From Solea solea (Eukaryota; Chordata; Actinopteri; Pleuronectiformes; Soleidae), in NCBI RefSeq assembly GCF_958295425.1, contig NC_081136.1, forward strand, positions 3,567,311 through 3,631,310: a DNA stretch of 64,000 nucleotides, written 5' to 3'. A program made the translations under genes and the position numbers. Shown here one piece after another: positions 19,760 through 28,959 of this stretch. The notes under the pieces were generated by a model, which was not told where the DNA came from, searched no databases, and worked only from the letters and a program-made list of their open reading frames with translations. How positions within the stretch are numbered: the stretch's first letter is position 1; each line of letters opens with the position of its first letter.

Positions 19760-21700
19760 TCTTAATGGACATGAGATTAGGACCATTTAGGCCTAAAGTC
19801 AGGTTTGGTTTTCAGCCACGAGAAGATCCTGTTTCCAACAACAAACGGCCTGATGTGAAGCCCTAATGACAACATACAGGCTCTTCCATGTTAGACTGTT
19901 GTGTGTGAGAGATGTGTGTTTGTGATGTTGGGATACATTAACAAAAGTGTCTTGACTCAAGCCAAATCAAGACAAAATTCCGTCTACAACCAAAGAAACT
20001 GACAAGAAAAACAGCTTTAAAATGTACCTATCTTTGTAGCGCAAAGATTGCACTTAAATCCAGAATTGTTTTTGACAAAAGAAAACACGCTGCTACAAAC
20101 AAGTAAATATTTTGATAACGCAGCTTTTTGCTTATGACGGTAAAGATGACAAGGTCAAAGTCAAGGTCAAGGGCATTTATAAAGCATATACTAAGAAAAC
20201 AGGCGCTGTGCTGTACAAACTTAAAGCAGAACGTAACCCCTAAATCACTTATTTCCCGGTGTAAACCAGTGTTAATGTGTATCTAGTAATGTTTGCTGAT
20301 CCAAGTATAAATCTGTGTTAAAAATTAGCATATCTACTGCTCTCTCTGGTCAAACACCAGCTACTGCATTCAAATTTTGCCATTGGCCTTGTCTCCAGAA
20401 CCTCGTTAAAAAGCTGCAACTCGGTGTCACATTTCACGACTAGGCCCCGCCCCTCAGGAGCTCTCAGGCCACTTCTTGGGATTTTTCATCAGGTAATGGG
20501 GCGGAGTTACCTTCAGAAGAGAAGGGGTTTAGTTTTGCTTTAAATATGGTTAAACAAGAAGTGCAATAATTTAAGCAAGATTACACGGGTGAACCTGTAT
20601 TGTTTGGGTGAGTGAAAATATTTTCCTGGACAAGGAAACACGTCCTTTAAAGACAATCATACACAAAAGGGACATGATTATTACTAACTTGAAAGTAAAA
20701 GTGGGAGCTCAATAAATTGTGATGAGAGTCTAGGTCTGTGAATTTTAACTGTGCAGCAGTGAATCGTTATTATCAAAATCAATAACCGGCTTGGGACCTG
20801 ACAACTGTGCGCTTGCCCGATTTAATTTGCCTCAGAAATATTCACTTTAAGTTCTCTTCACTTTTAAATTAAATTTCTCCCAATGGCGTCATAACTTTTT
20901 AATAACTTTAGGTCTGTGATTTCAGGCAGAGAATATATAAATATATAAGTATATGAATATAACAAAGAGGCTGCAAAAGAGCAAGCAGAATATTCCTAAC
21001 TACTATCTAGGACCTTACAAACTAACATTTATCACTGCTTTTTTGAACACTTCACAGGAAAAAACATAAAAAAGTGCTTGTTTTTAAGGTAGATTTGTGA
21101 GTTCTTCCGGTCCTTGATGTTTGTCCTCTGCGTCTCTCCAGACAAACTGCACTTTCCTTTCTGGGTCACTTTGTCGTCCAATCAACGCTCTCCCCAGGAA
21201 ATCCTTGAATTTACCTTCAAAGTGTTTGTTGCCGTTTGTTTTGTCTGCGGATTAATGACGAGGCGCGCGGACACTTACACTCGAAAAGGAAGTCTGCACA
21301 CAACAACAAACTGTAATTAAGGGTGCAATTTTCCACAAGATTTTATAACATTTACATCAGATGTTCATGTTGAAATATTTTATACGCCACATAATATTCA
21401 TTGTCAACGTGGAGCCAATCTTGAACCACCTATCACTCAAGTGTTTACTAACACTTAAGTGTTAAGTGTCCTACATTTAAATGGGTTGCACCACTTTTAC
21501 TCCCAATTACGTATCATCCCATTGGTGGTCGAGCATCTACCAGCGTTTCGAGAGGATGATGTCACTACAGGAGGAGGAAACTCTGCAGCAGAGAGACAGA
21601 ACCTGCTCTTTAGCTGAGGACGATTTTTGGACGTGACCAAATAATCAAAATCACAAACTTGCTTACTTGTCCCATTCAGACTCTGCCGTCACTCTATTCA
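19760..21700. other. No gene recognised
   Basis: Mostly unique sequence. A cluster of nuclear-receptor half-sites lies at 20151-20170. AT-rich runs occur near 20930-20960. No exon or defined transposon is seen. Confidence 0.5.
20151..20170 (+). promoter_or_regulatory. Clustered AGGTCA-type nuclear-receptor half-sites
   Basis: The sequence contains AGGTCAAAGTCAAGGTCA: a full AGGTCA, an AGTCA variant and TCAAGGTCA in tandem. TCAAGGTCA is the canonical monomer site of ERR and SF-1 type receptors, and the first two halves approximate a DR1. Evidence is the motif only; no promoter is nearby. Confidence 0.35.
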
Positions 21701-21714
21701 AGTTTGTATTTCAT

Positions 21715-22320
21715 TGCGATACTCTACTACTAGGTCCCTACAGAATGTCGTACAAAAGTCTGGTACGGTACTGTACGAATTTGATGCCATTTCCATTCGG
21801 AACAGTACTAAAATAACCAGCCCCAACGGTTCCATTTTCCGGTACCCTTCCCTTGGGGTACCAGAGTAATGGTAACGGTACAGTATGGGTGGAATTAGAC
21901 CAGGAGTCACCAACCCAACAATCTTTGGGACTTTCCATCCCAAATTGAACAGGAATGTTTGCAAACGTTAATGTTCCTGGAACTATTTTGGTTCTTAGGT
22001 AGTGTAGAGCTTGCCGTTGTTCAGGGGTGAGGTCGGGAATCTTGGGCTCAAAAAGGTCGCTGACCGCTGAGCTGGACTCACGACAGTCAGGCCTATTGGC
22101 CGACAGAAACGTGTCCTGTGTTTCTTCAACACCTGCAGTCTATTCTCAAACAAAGCTTGACGTCTTGTAGTGACGAGCTGCTGGACGTCCTCTGTTGTTG
22201 TCCGTTTGTGTCTGCGCACCCCCAAACACCCCGTCTACAAACTAAAGGGACTGTTCTCAGTTGAAACGCAAGCCTGACCGAGGGACTGTCCGTTCCAAAC
22301 TTGGTACCGTGTTACCATGA
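21715..22320. mobile_element. DNA-transposon-like unclassified repeat (GGTACCGTTACC-rich ends)
   Basis: The left part has repeated GGTACGGTACTGTACG, GGTACCCTTCCC and GGTACCAGAGTAATGGTAACGGTAC motifs. The right end reads CCAAACTTGGTACCGTGTTACCATG. The middle, read on the minus strand, is open for 76 codons (22225 to 21995) with a charged, Arg-rich segment. I believe similar sequences are interspersed in other percomorph genomes and usually classed as hAT-like, but I cannot verify the class. Confidence 0.5.
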
Positions 22321-23655
22321 TTAAAACACTTTAACTAACTCATTATTTTGAATTTACTTGCCGAGTATGAGCAAGCTATGAGCTGCAAGTTAGCTGCAAG
22401 CTAGTTAGTATATCCTAAGGCTTTAGTAGTGGATTAGTAATAACTAAATACTGACTTATTAGTGTAACCCCACCCAGATTCTTTTAGGTGACTGATCGCT
22501 AGTCAGTCTATGAAGAGACCCAGCTTGTAAATAAGTCACACGGGCCACACTACAACGGTGCTGTTGACACAAGCACACGGAGACGTACGTACACCGTAGA
22601 GAAAAGACTGAGGAAAAGCAAACAAGGAAACAGTGTTAATGATTAACAGCTAACAGCCTGGACACCGCACAGCGTGTACATAAGCTTCACTCACCCCGTG
22701 TGTGTTTATGTGTGTGCACGGATCAATGTGATGTGGGCCGGCACACATTTGTGGTGCAGCAGTGTCACGGTTTCGACCCTAATGAGCGAGAGGCAAGAGG
22801 CGCATCCTTGTTGAGCCCTTTCTACGGGAGCGAATATGAGTCGTTTGTCCGGACACCGTCGCATCCCAGCGTGACGGGAGGCCGTGTCCGGTCACAGCTG
22901 GAGGCCGGAAAATTGCTCACCTCTAAGCTTATCTCACATACACAAACATCTACGGGCTGGAGAGTAATGGTTCAACCCAAAAACCATTTCTCTGAGCGGA
23001 AGGAGAGAGAAAACGCTCTCTAAAGTCCACATGTTTCTTTGAGTTGCTTTGCTGTGAGATTATCTTCCTCTGTGGACGTCTGTGAGGTTGCATGTGCAAA
23101 ACTGTGCTGCTGATGAAACTCGACTGAAGGTGGGAGAAAAAAACAATTTCTGCTGTGTACATCATCCCAATTTCTGCTGTGTAGAATTGTGGGTCTTGCG
23201 TCACACTGTTAGAACATCTGCTGTGAATGTGTGATAGAAACAGAGGTCAGTTCATGAGTGTGCGGACGCAGTAACAAAAAAAAAAAGGAAAATAATATTC
23301 AAAATTCTAGGAAAATAATGAATGTTCTGAACGACAGTACTGTTTATTTATGACTAAATCCACTGAAATGTGCAAGAGACAAATGTCTGAAAGAGGAAAA
23401 CAACAGTTGGAAGTTGCTGACTCAGAATTCCCATCTGATTATTCAGCTAAACAACAGTTTCAGCCTCTTTTGTTTTGTTTTTTGTCCAAGTTACGTGGCA
23501 TGAGAATTTGTTGATGACTTACGAGGTATTTAAAACAAAAGAGACTTAAGTCGCGATTTTAATCATTGAATCAAGTTGAATTTTGTGCCAGATTTGAATA
23601 ATGTATTCACAAGACCAAAAATGTTTTCACAGTCGATTTGAACCTTTTACCACCA
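22321..23655. other. No gene recognised; CpG-rich block at 22735-22915
   Basis: Positions 22735-22915 hold many CpGs and a plus-strand frame (22700-23023, 107 codons) whose middle looks less biased than most here. It lacks good splice sites or a known domain, so I do not call it coding. The rest is unremarkable apart from a poly(A) at about 23276-23286. Confidence 0.45.
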
Positions 23656-23660
23656 GAAAT

Positions 23661-23792
23661 GAAGGGAGAAGAGGATGACACTAAGGAGATATGAGGATAT
23701 GACAGAGGAGATGAGAGGATGAGACTGAAGAGAGAAGAGGATGAGGCTGAGGAGATGAAAGGATGAGACTGAAGGAGATGTGAGGATGAGAA
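23661..23792 (+). repeat. Purine minisatellite, block 1
   Basis: About six imperfect 20-25 bp units built around GAGGATGAGACTGAGGAGAT. Units vary in length and carry small deletions. The same unit recurs at 24574-24646. Confidence 0.85.
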
Positions 23793-24573
23793 ATGCGGCA
23801 GTCACAACATTAAGCTTTCAGCCATGGCTGTCACCAAAATAATTCACGACCAAAAAGTACAGGGACAAATAATAAAGAGAAAAAAGAAAAAAGGTTAAAA
23901 AAAATCTAACCAGTGGCTCTCAGAGCTGTAGAGAGCAGAGATATCAGCCCATAATTGACTTAAGTAGACTTGTATTTAGTTCAATAATACCTTACTCTGA
24001 AAATGCACATAATGACTAAAAAGCCTATTTAAACCAGCGTTATCAAAACCTCGTGGGGTTCAACAGCATCTACCGAACAAAACAAACACAAGGTCCACAC
24101 TTTGACTTTCATCCTCTTCATTTGGAGAAGAATAGAGGGACATTATGAAGAATCTGAATGAAAGAGAGGGGAAATAAATTGGAAGAGGAGAGAGAGGGAG
24201 ATCATCTGGGTCAAAGAGGATTGAAAAGGACAAAAATGGCCTTTGGAAGTAAAAGAGGTGATGGAATAAGAAGAGACGGACGGACAAAGAGGACAATATC
24301 TCAAATGTCAGGAGCATCTGAATGGTCACCTCGGACACGACGTGTCACTGCTCTTATTCAGCCACGGTGAAGAGACGAAGAAGCTTTTATTATCTTCATT
24401 ACATTCAGACAAAACTGTGAAGTCGAAAGAGAATTTTCTCTTTTCTCCTTTCATAAAGAATGAAATTAAGCTTTAACACTTGTAGATTGAAATTCAAATT
24501 CAGTTCTAACATTCGAACAATAAGCTCATGTTGCTCAATAATTGTGAAGTAATGAGTGTGTCTTTATATTTAG
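23793..24573. other. Sequence between the two minisatellite blocks; no gene recognised
   Basis: Purine-rich in places (24150-24300), which yields a 70-codon plus frame and a 92-codon minus frame of no family character. No repeat boundary was found that would explain why the same minisatellite flanks it. Confidence 0.5.
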
Positions 24574-24646
24574 GTGAGAGGATGAGAATGAGGAGGTGAC
24601 AGGATGATACTGAGGGAATTAGAGGATGAGGCTGAGGAGATTAGAG
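24574..24646 (+). repeat. Purine minisatellite, block 2
   Basis: Three to four units of the GAGGATGAGRCTGAGGAGAT type, matching block 1 about 800 bases upstream in the same orientation. Both blocks probably belonged to one array later split by insertion, or to two ends of a duplicated segment. Confidence 0.8.
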
Positions 24647-24653
24647 TACCCTG

Positions 24654-24748
24654 TTCAGGCTACATGGGTACAAACGGGCATGGGTTTGAAGGTCCACATG
24701 GTTTCAGTAACATGGAAACCATGGACAAACCCATATTGTCAGCCTGAA
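24654..24748. repeat. Imperfect ~95-base inverted repeat (hairpin)
   Basis: Left-arm elements TTCAGGCT (24654), TGGGTTTG (24681) and CATGGTTTC (24697) pair in reverse order with GAAACCATG (24715), CAAACCCA (24726) and AGCCTGAA (24741). The loop is ~9 bases, with a bulge on the left arm. It could be a MITE remnant or a precursor-like RNA hairpin. The flanking GGGCCCACGTGG-type phrases recall a common teleost minisatellite-like repeat. Confidence 0.6.
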
Positions 24749-25174
24749 TATACTGTAACCCTTCTGGGGCCCACGTGGACCTGCTGGCTGGGGATAAACA
24801 AGGTGAAAGCTAATATCCATTTATGTGTGGTAATGTCAAACTTAACGTTTCTAAAGTCTGTCAGTCACAACAGCAACCCTGCAATAAACGTCAACATTGT
24901 TGACGCCGTTGTCAAATCACATTTGCAGTGGGGAAACACTTACTGTATGTCATTTGATTAGTGAAAGACTCTGTCAAACACTGGCTTATATAAAGCACCA
25001 ACACTAACGCACGATATCTGAGTCAAGGTTAAAGCTGGGGTACGCAACTCATTTTGTCATTATTGATCAACGATTTTCAACTAACCTTTAAACTTCATGA
25101 ATATCAATGAAGATGAGCCTGTTCTCTTCTTACAACCTTGGATAGACAACTTTGACCGATAGAGCTTCAGTAGC

Positions 25175-25211
25175 TGACGTCACACAACCAAAGTAGCGCC
25201 CTCTGGTGGGA
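25175..25211. promoter_or_regulatory. CRE (TGACGTCA) next to a CTCF-like motif
   Basis: A perfect CRE palindrome, TGACGTCA, occupies 25175-25182. Twelve bases further, AGCGCCCTCTGGTGGGA (25195-25211) reads CCACCAGAGGGCGCT on the minus strand, which fits the CTCF core CCASYAGRKGGCR closely. A TATATAAA string lies 30 bases further right. Related CCCTCTAGTG phrases occur in teleost repeats (for example near 13430), so this could be a repeat-carried CTCF site. Confidence 0.45.
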
Positions 25212-25844
25212 AACTACACTGTCCACCTATTGTATATAAACTAGACAACACATCATTTGGTAAATCACTGATACAGACTAGATTTACCAAGAGCTAGAAA
25301 TGTTAACACACTAATTATTTACATTACACTGCCAGTTCCTGATGCTAATGTCATGCTACGTTATGCTGACCTGACACATACCCTTCCACGGACAACAATG
25401 CTACGTATCTTTAGCCAGTAAAGATCGCGTCCATTCCTTTCCCTCCAGACTCTTGTAAACCTTCAGTGACTCTCTGGAGTAAGATGAAGTTAATCAGGAG
25501 GGATAGTGGAATAACGTCCTCTCCGGCTGTCTCCAAACTCATGAAAAGGATCAGATTTAGTCAAGCTGTTGAACTTTGCGATATATCGGTGGATCTCCAT
25601 GGATTTAAGGTGTGCAGTGAAGTCTGACGGCTTCAAACTGCCGCTGGTAACGCACATTCTTGCTGCAGCAACACAAACTGAGTCACATGACGCCCAGAGC
25701 TCTAAACCCCATCTCTTTGTGAAAATTACACTCATTGGCTAAATCTCACTTCTTTCTTTTTTTTAATCATGATTGCATTCATGTTGTATTGCCTCGACCC
25801 GCCCACAGAGTCCAGCTAATTCTCTCCGAGACCGAGACGTGTAC

Positions 25845-25912
25845 TTCCAAATGGAGGGAAGCAGCCCTAATTACAGCTGATGCTCCCATTTAATCCCCCT
25901 CTCTTTTTCTGA

Positions 25913-25943
<31 letters not shown>

Positions 25944-26050
25944 CACCGCAGGCAGGAAGCTGCCACGAATCACTTACAGCTTTATCAGCGGATAAGTGGC
26001 TGTTCAAATATGGAGCTATTCAGAGAGGAACTCTTTTCAATACATACAGG
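25845..26050 (+). other. Candidate conserved element / exon-like segment
   Basis: CCCTAATTACAGCTGATGCTCCC near 25864 combines a homeodomain core with an E-box-like CAGCTG. It is followed by a (CT)n run (25913-25943) ending CCACCGCAG at 25951. The next 98 bases to CATACAG|GTGCTG (26049/26050) are open in two frames and free of low complexity. The acceptor is strong and the donor mediocre. The sequence reads like slowly evolving unique DNA, which is an impression and not a measurement. Confidence 0.2.
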
Positions 26051-26689
26051 TGCTGCTTTCACCACCAGCCGGCCTCTCTGCATCACATACGCGCTGCTCG
26101 TACTGTACAGTACACAAACTCCCACCCACACGTGTTCACACACACACACGGCTACACGGTGAACACCTGCTCGGGTCACAAACACTTGCCAAAGCCACTG
26201 ATGTCACACAGATGTTCGTCTGGCGTCTGAGGTTACAGGAGGAGCAGAAGACGCCCGAGGATCTGGATGTTCTTTCCATTTTTATCTCCACTGGGTTTTG
26301 ACATGACCATGAGTCAAGTGTGGATTCATATGAAATACAAATACTGCAAACGCTCACGTTTTTAAGATTTAAGTTTTTAAGGAGATTTTGTGTCTATGTG
26401 ACTGTAAATTATATTTTCAGTTTCAGGACAGTGTGAAGTTTCCCTGTGTCGCATTAAAGGTGATGCTATAGGCTCTGAAATCTGGGCTGTTGGAGCAGAA
26501 AAAGGCAAAACAAGCATTGAAACATACACAGTGAACATGTTAGCTGCTATAAACACATGCAACTTTGTCCAGAAACATCACAAAGGACTAATTTTTTTAA
26601 GTTTTTGTCAAAAACCAACTGTTGCAGCTTAGTCTTCCATACTGTTCAACATCTAGTCACCTAACATTGTCTGTCGGCTGCTTGGGCCA

Positions 26690-26830
26690 AAAAAAGGCCG
26701 GAGTATGTGAAGAGACCCAAAAACCACGCGGGAAGGACATGAAAACCCCACAAAGAAAGGCCCTTGGTCAAACTGTTGACCTTCTTGCTGTGAGGCAAAC
26801 ATTCTAGCCACTATAGCTCTGTGTGGCCCC
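26690..26830 (-). mobile_element. tRNA-headed SINE, antisense, head end
   Basis: Contains the antisense of the SINE head: AGAAAGGCCCTTGGTCA, GACCTTCTTGCTGTGAGGCAAACATTCTAGCCACTATAGCTCTGTGTGGCC. On the minus strand this reads as a box-A-like ...TAGTGGCTAGAATG... and TGCCTCACAGCAAGAAGGTC. This is one of eight pieces of this family in the window. Confidence 0.75.
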
Positions 26831-27042
26831 CAGCTGATGCAGCCGATCCACAATATCGGACAGCGTTGCCCCCTTCTGTCATGCGTGTCCGGAGGGTCAA
26901 GATATGGTATTTTTTACTAGTGAACGCGAGTGCATTGACGTTAAAGGAATAATAAAGCAGGAACCATCTTTCTCTGGTGATGTTTCCTTGGTGAGGCGTC
27001 ATATGTAGTGCATACCATAAACAATGTAGATGAACAGTAACA

Positions 27043-27436
27043 CAGGGTTGCCACGGGTCCATGAAATCCTTGAAAGTCTTTGAAAACCACCCTAAAGTGT
27101 GATATGGGTGAATGAAATGAAAGCGCTTGGATTTAAGTTGATATTTAGGTAAATGTCTCCCTTGCTTGTTACGACGCCACCTACTGTTTCGTTACTTGAC
27201 GTACGTAGACTAGGCCTAACAGCAAGGACAAACGTCGAGTCGTAATTACTCGCGGTGTTGTGGACACTCTCCCTCTCTGACTGATTCCGTGCAGAACAAT
27301 GAGCGAGTAAAGTTAAGCAAAGAGAGAGCAAAAGATGTCGGCACATTTGGCTCTTGGATTTGAGGGGAATTGGTCCTGGAAAGCCCTTGAAAAGTACTTG
27401 AATATGGTGTCAACCAAGGGTGTGGGAACCCCGGCT
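27043..27436. mobile_element. Non-autonomous hAT-like element (CCTTGAAAGT family)
   Basis: The left end CAGGGTTGCCACGGGTCC and right end GGGTGTGGGAACCCC are near-inverted repeats. Both are followed inwards by the diagnostic phrases ATCCTTGAAAGTCTTTGAAAA and AAAGCCCTTGAAAAGTACTTGAAT. This matches, from memory, a widespread fish hAT MITE. The ~250-base core between the repeats is specific to this copy and has no transposase. Confidence 0.7.
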
Positions 27437-27540
27437 ACAGTTTGATCCCACGTCGCTGTTTATACAGATGGCGCTTAAAGGTAAACACAGCGGCAGAAGA
27501 TCTGAGAGTTCTCTTGACTCCGCTTCTATTTTTCGCAGGA

Positions 27541-27828
27541 AGTCTGATTAACATGCTCAGTCACCTTCGTCTTCCTCTCCATCTCCTCTCGCCACAGTCA
27601 CCAGTCACCGCCGCTCGCACAGGTCACAGCCTGTTCATCCCAGCAGTGATAATTATGACAGTCATACGGAGAGATGAGTGGCCCCTTTTTGACCCGACGG
27701 TCCCCTTGACTCAAACATGTGTGTGTGAAGAGAGCAACGTGAGAGGAATTCACTGGGACTCACGACTGGAGCTCTGTGGACTCAGAGACGCACACGGTAC
27801 AGTACGGAGAGTCCACAGCTCACAGACA
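27541..27828 (+). other. Open segment bounded by acceptor- and donor-like sites, unidentified
   Basis: A plus frame runs 139 codons (27442-27861). An acceptor-like TTCTATTTTTCGCAG ends at 27540 and a donor-like CAGACA|GTAAGA occurs at 27828/27829, so about 288 bases could be an exon. Composition is ordinary, with no low-complexity bias. No known domain, signal peptide or motif is apparent. It is the longest non-repetitive splice-bounded open segment I found, but still within chance range for the window. Confidence 0.2.
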
Positions 27829-28009
27829 GTAAGAAGTGTGTCTTTTGTTGTGTTTTTCTGAAGCAGGACTGAAGAGTCAGCACGCCCCGGGTCGAGTCTG
27901 TGTTGGGGACTCAGGAGGAGGATTAGTGTGGATTTAGAGAGCAGTAATTACCCTCGTCCGTGGAGGGGCCGGTAATTAAATCACCTTAGCAACCCAAGTT
28001 ACTGCCCAG

Positions 28010-28013
<4 letters not shown>

Positions 28014-28044
<31 letters not shown>
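28014..28044. repeat. (CA)n microsatellite
   Basis: Perfect run of about 15 units. Confidence 0.95.
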
Positions 28045-28045
<1 letters not shown>

Positions 28046-28179
28046 CCACCAAGGTCAATGAGAGTCAACCATGTGAATATCTGTCATTATAGCAAACAGC
28101 CCGACTCAATGAACAAACTCATTATTGTTTTTTACATTTTAAAGTGACTTTCTTCTTGTGGTCCTATGTTCAAGATATG

Positions 28180-28345
28180 TGATGTCTTATTTATTTATAT
28201 GGCGCTTTTCTAGTTTTGATAACCACCCAAAGCTGCTTTATACGACAGTTTTTTTTTTTGCCATTTACCCATTCACTCACCCTTCCATTCACACTGACCT
28301 GTCATATCCATTCAAACACTAGGACACAAAACCATACCCTGCATG
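28180..28345 (+). repeat. Unclassified teleost repeat (ATTTATATGGCGCTTTTCTAG family)
   Basis: TTATTTATATGGCGCTTTTCTAGTTTTGATAACCACCCAAAGCTGCTTTATAC followed by CCATTTACCCATTCACTCACCC and ATTCAAACACT matches, from memory, a very abundant teleost dispersed sequence. No coding capacity; class unknown to me. Confidence 0.65.
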
Positions 28346-28385
28346 GCATCCACAAATTTCACTAGAAAACGGTGTTAGAGCAGTG

Positions 28386-28632
28386 TTAATTGTGCAGAAG
28401 CAACACAATGGACCATTTTTATTGTATTTTTGTTCATAAGGACAAGTCAAGCAAACTTTAAAACTTAAAACTTTGAGTACTTTTTGCACAGGTGTGTTTA
28501 TATAGTTGGTTAAAATGGAAAAAAATAAGGACATAAGACATTATATTGCACATTCTTATAGCCTCTGTATATACGATTTAACATAGTAATGCACAAAAGC
28601 AGCCTAAATGCTCTGTGTTCTAAGGGTTAAGG
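28386..28632 (+). repeat. Dispersed repeat family ending TTCTAAGGGTTAA, copy 1
   Basis: Shares AATTGTGC(A/G)GAAG, CAGGTGTGTTTATATAGT, AAGCAGCCTAAATxCTCTGTGTTCTAAGGGTTAA and intervening blocks with 43531-43733 in the same orientation. The right end reads TTAACCCTTAGAACACAG on the complementary strand, a TTAA-CCC terminus like those of piggyBac-type elements. The left terminus is not preserved. Confidence 0.75.
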
Positions 28633-28664
28633 TGTAAAATAGAAACTAAACCTCTCCTCTGTAG

Positions 28665-28710
28665 TTGCTCAGTTACTGTCGTTCCCAACAAGAAACAACA
28701 ACAGCGAAAG
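28665..28710 (+). other. Candidate micro-exon, 46 bp, unidentified
   Basis: The acceptor CCTCTCCTCTGTAG ends at 28664 and the donor AAAG|GTAAGAAT follows 28710. All three frames are open. It can be joined in frame to the three upstream plus-strand candidates, but short segments impose little constraint. Confidence 0.15.
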
Positions 28711-28932
28711 GTAAGAATGAGGATAGAAGTAGACCCATGACAACGTGAAAGGGGTTAACAGACCCTCGCAAAACTAGATTTTAACCAAAACTAGACTAAG
28801 ACTCAGTCTCTGTCTACAGATTTCTACACATAAAGCAAACTTCCTATTTCTTCTATCAAGGACAGTTGTGACTCAGGGAGTGGATTAGCGGTCGAGTGAG
28901 ACTGAGAGCCGAGGTTAAAGATCAGTGGATTT

Positions 28933-28959
28933 GCAGAGAGAGAGAGAGAGAGGGAGAGA
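28933..28959. repeat. (GA)n microsatellite
   Basis: GA run with one GGGA interruption. Confidence 0.9.

Noticed and set aside
22700..23023. 107-codon CpG-rich plus frame
   Set aside because: Somewhat protein-like in the middle but no acceptor or donor of quality and no known motif.
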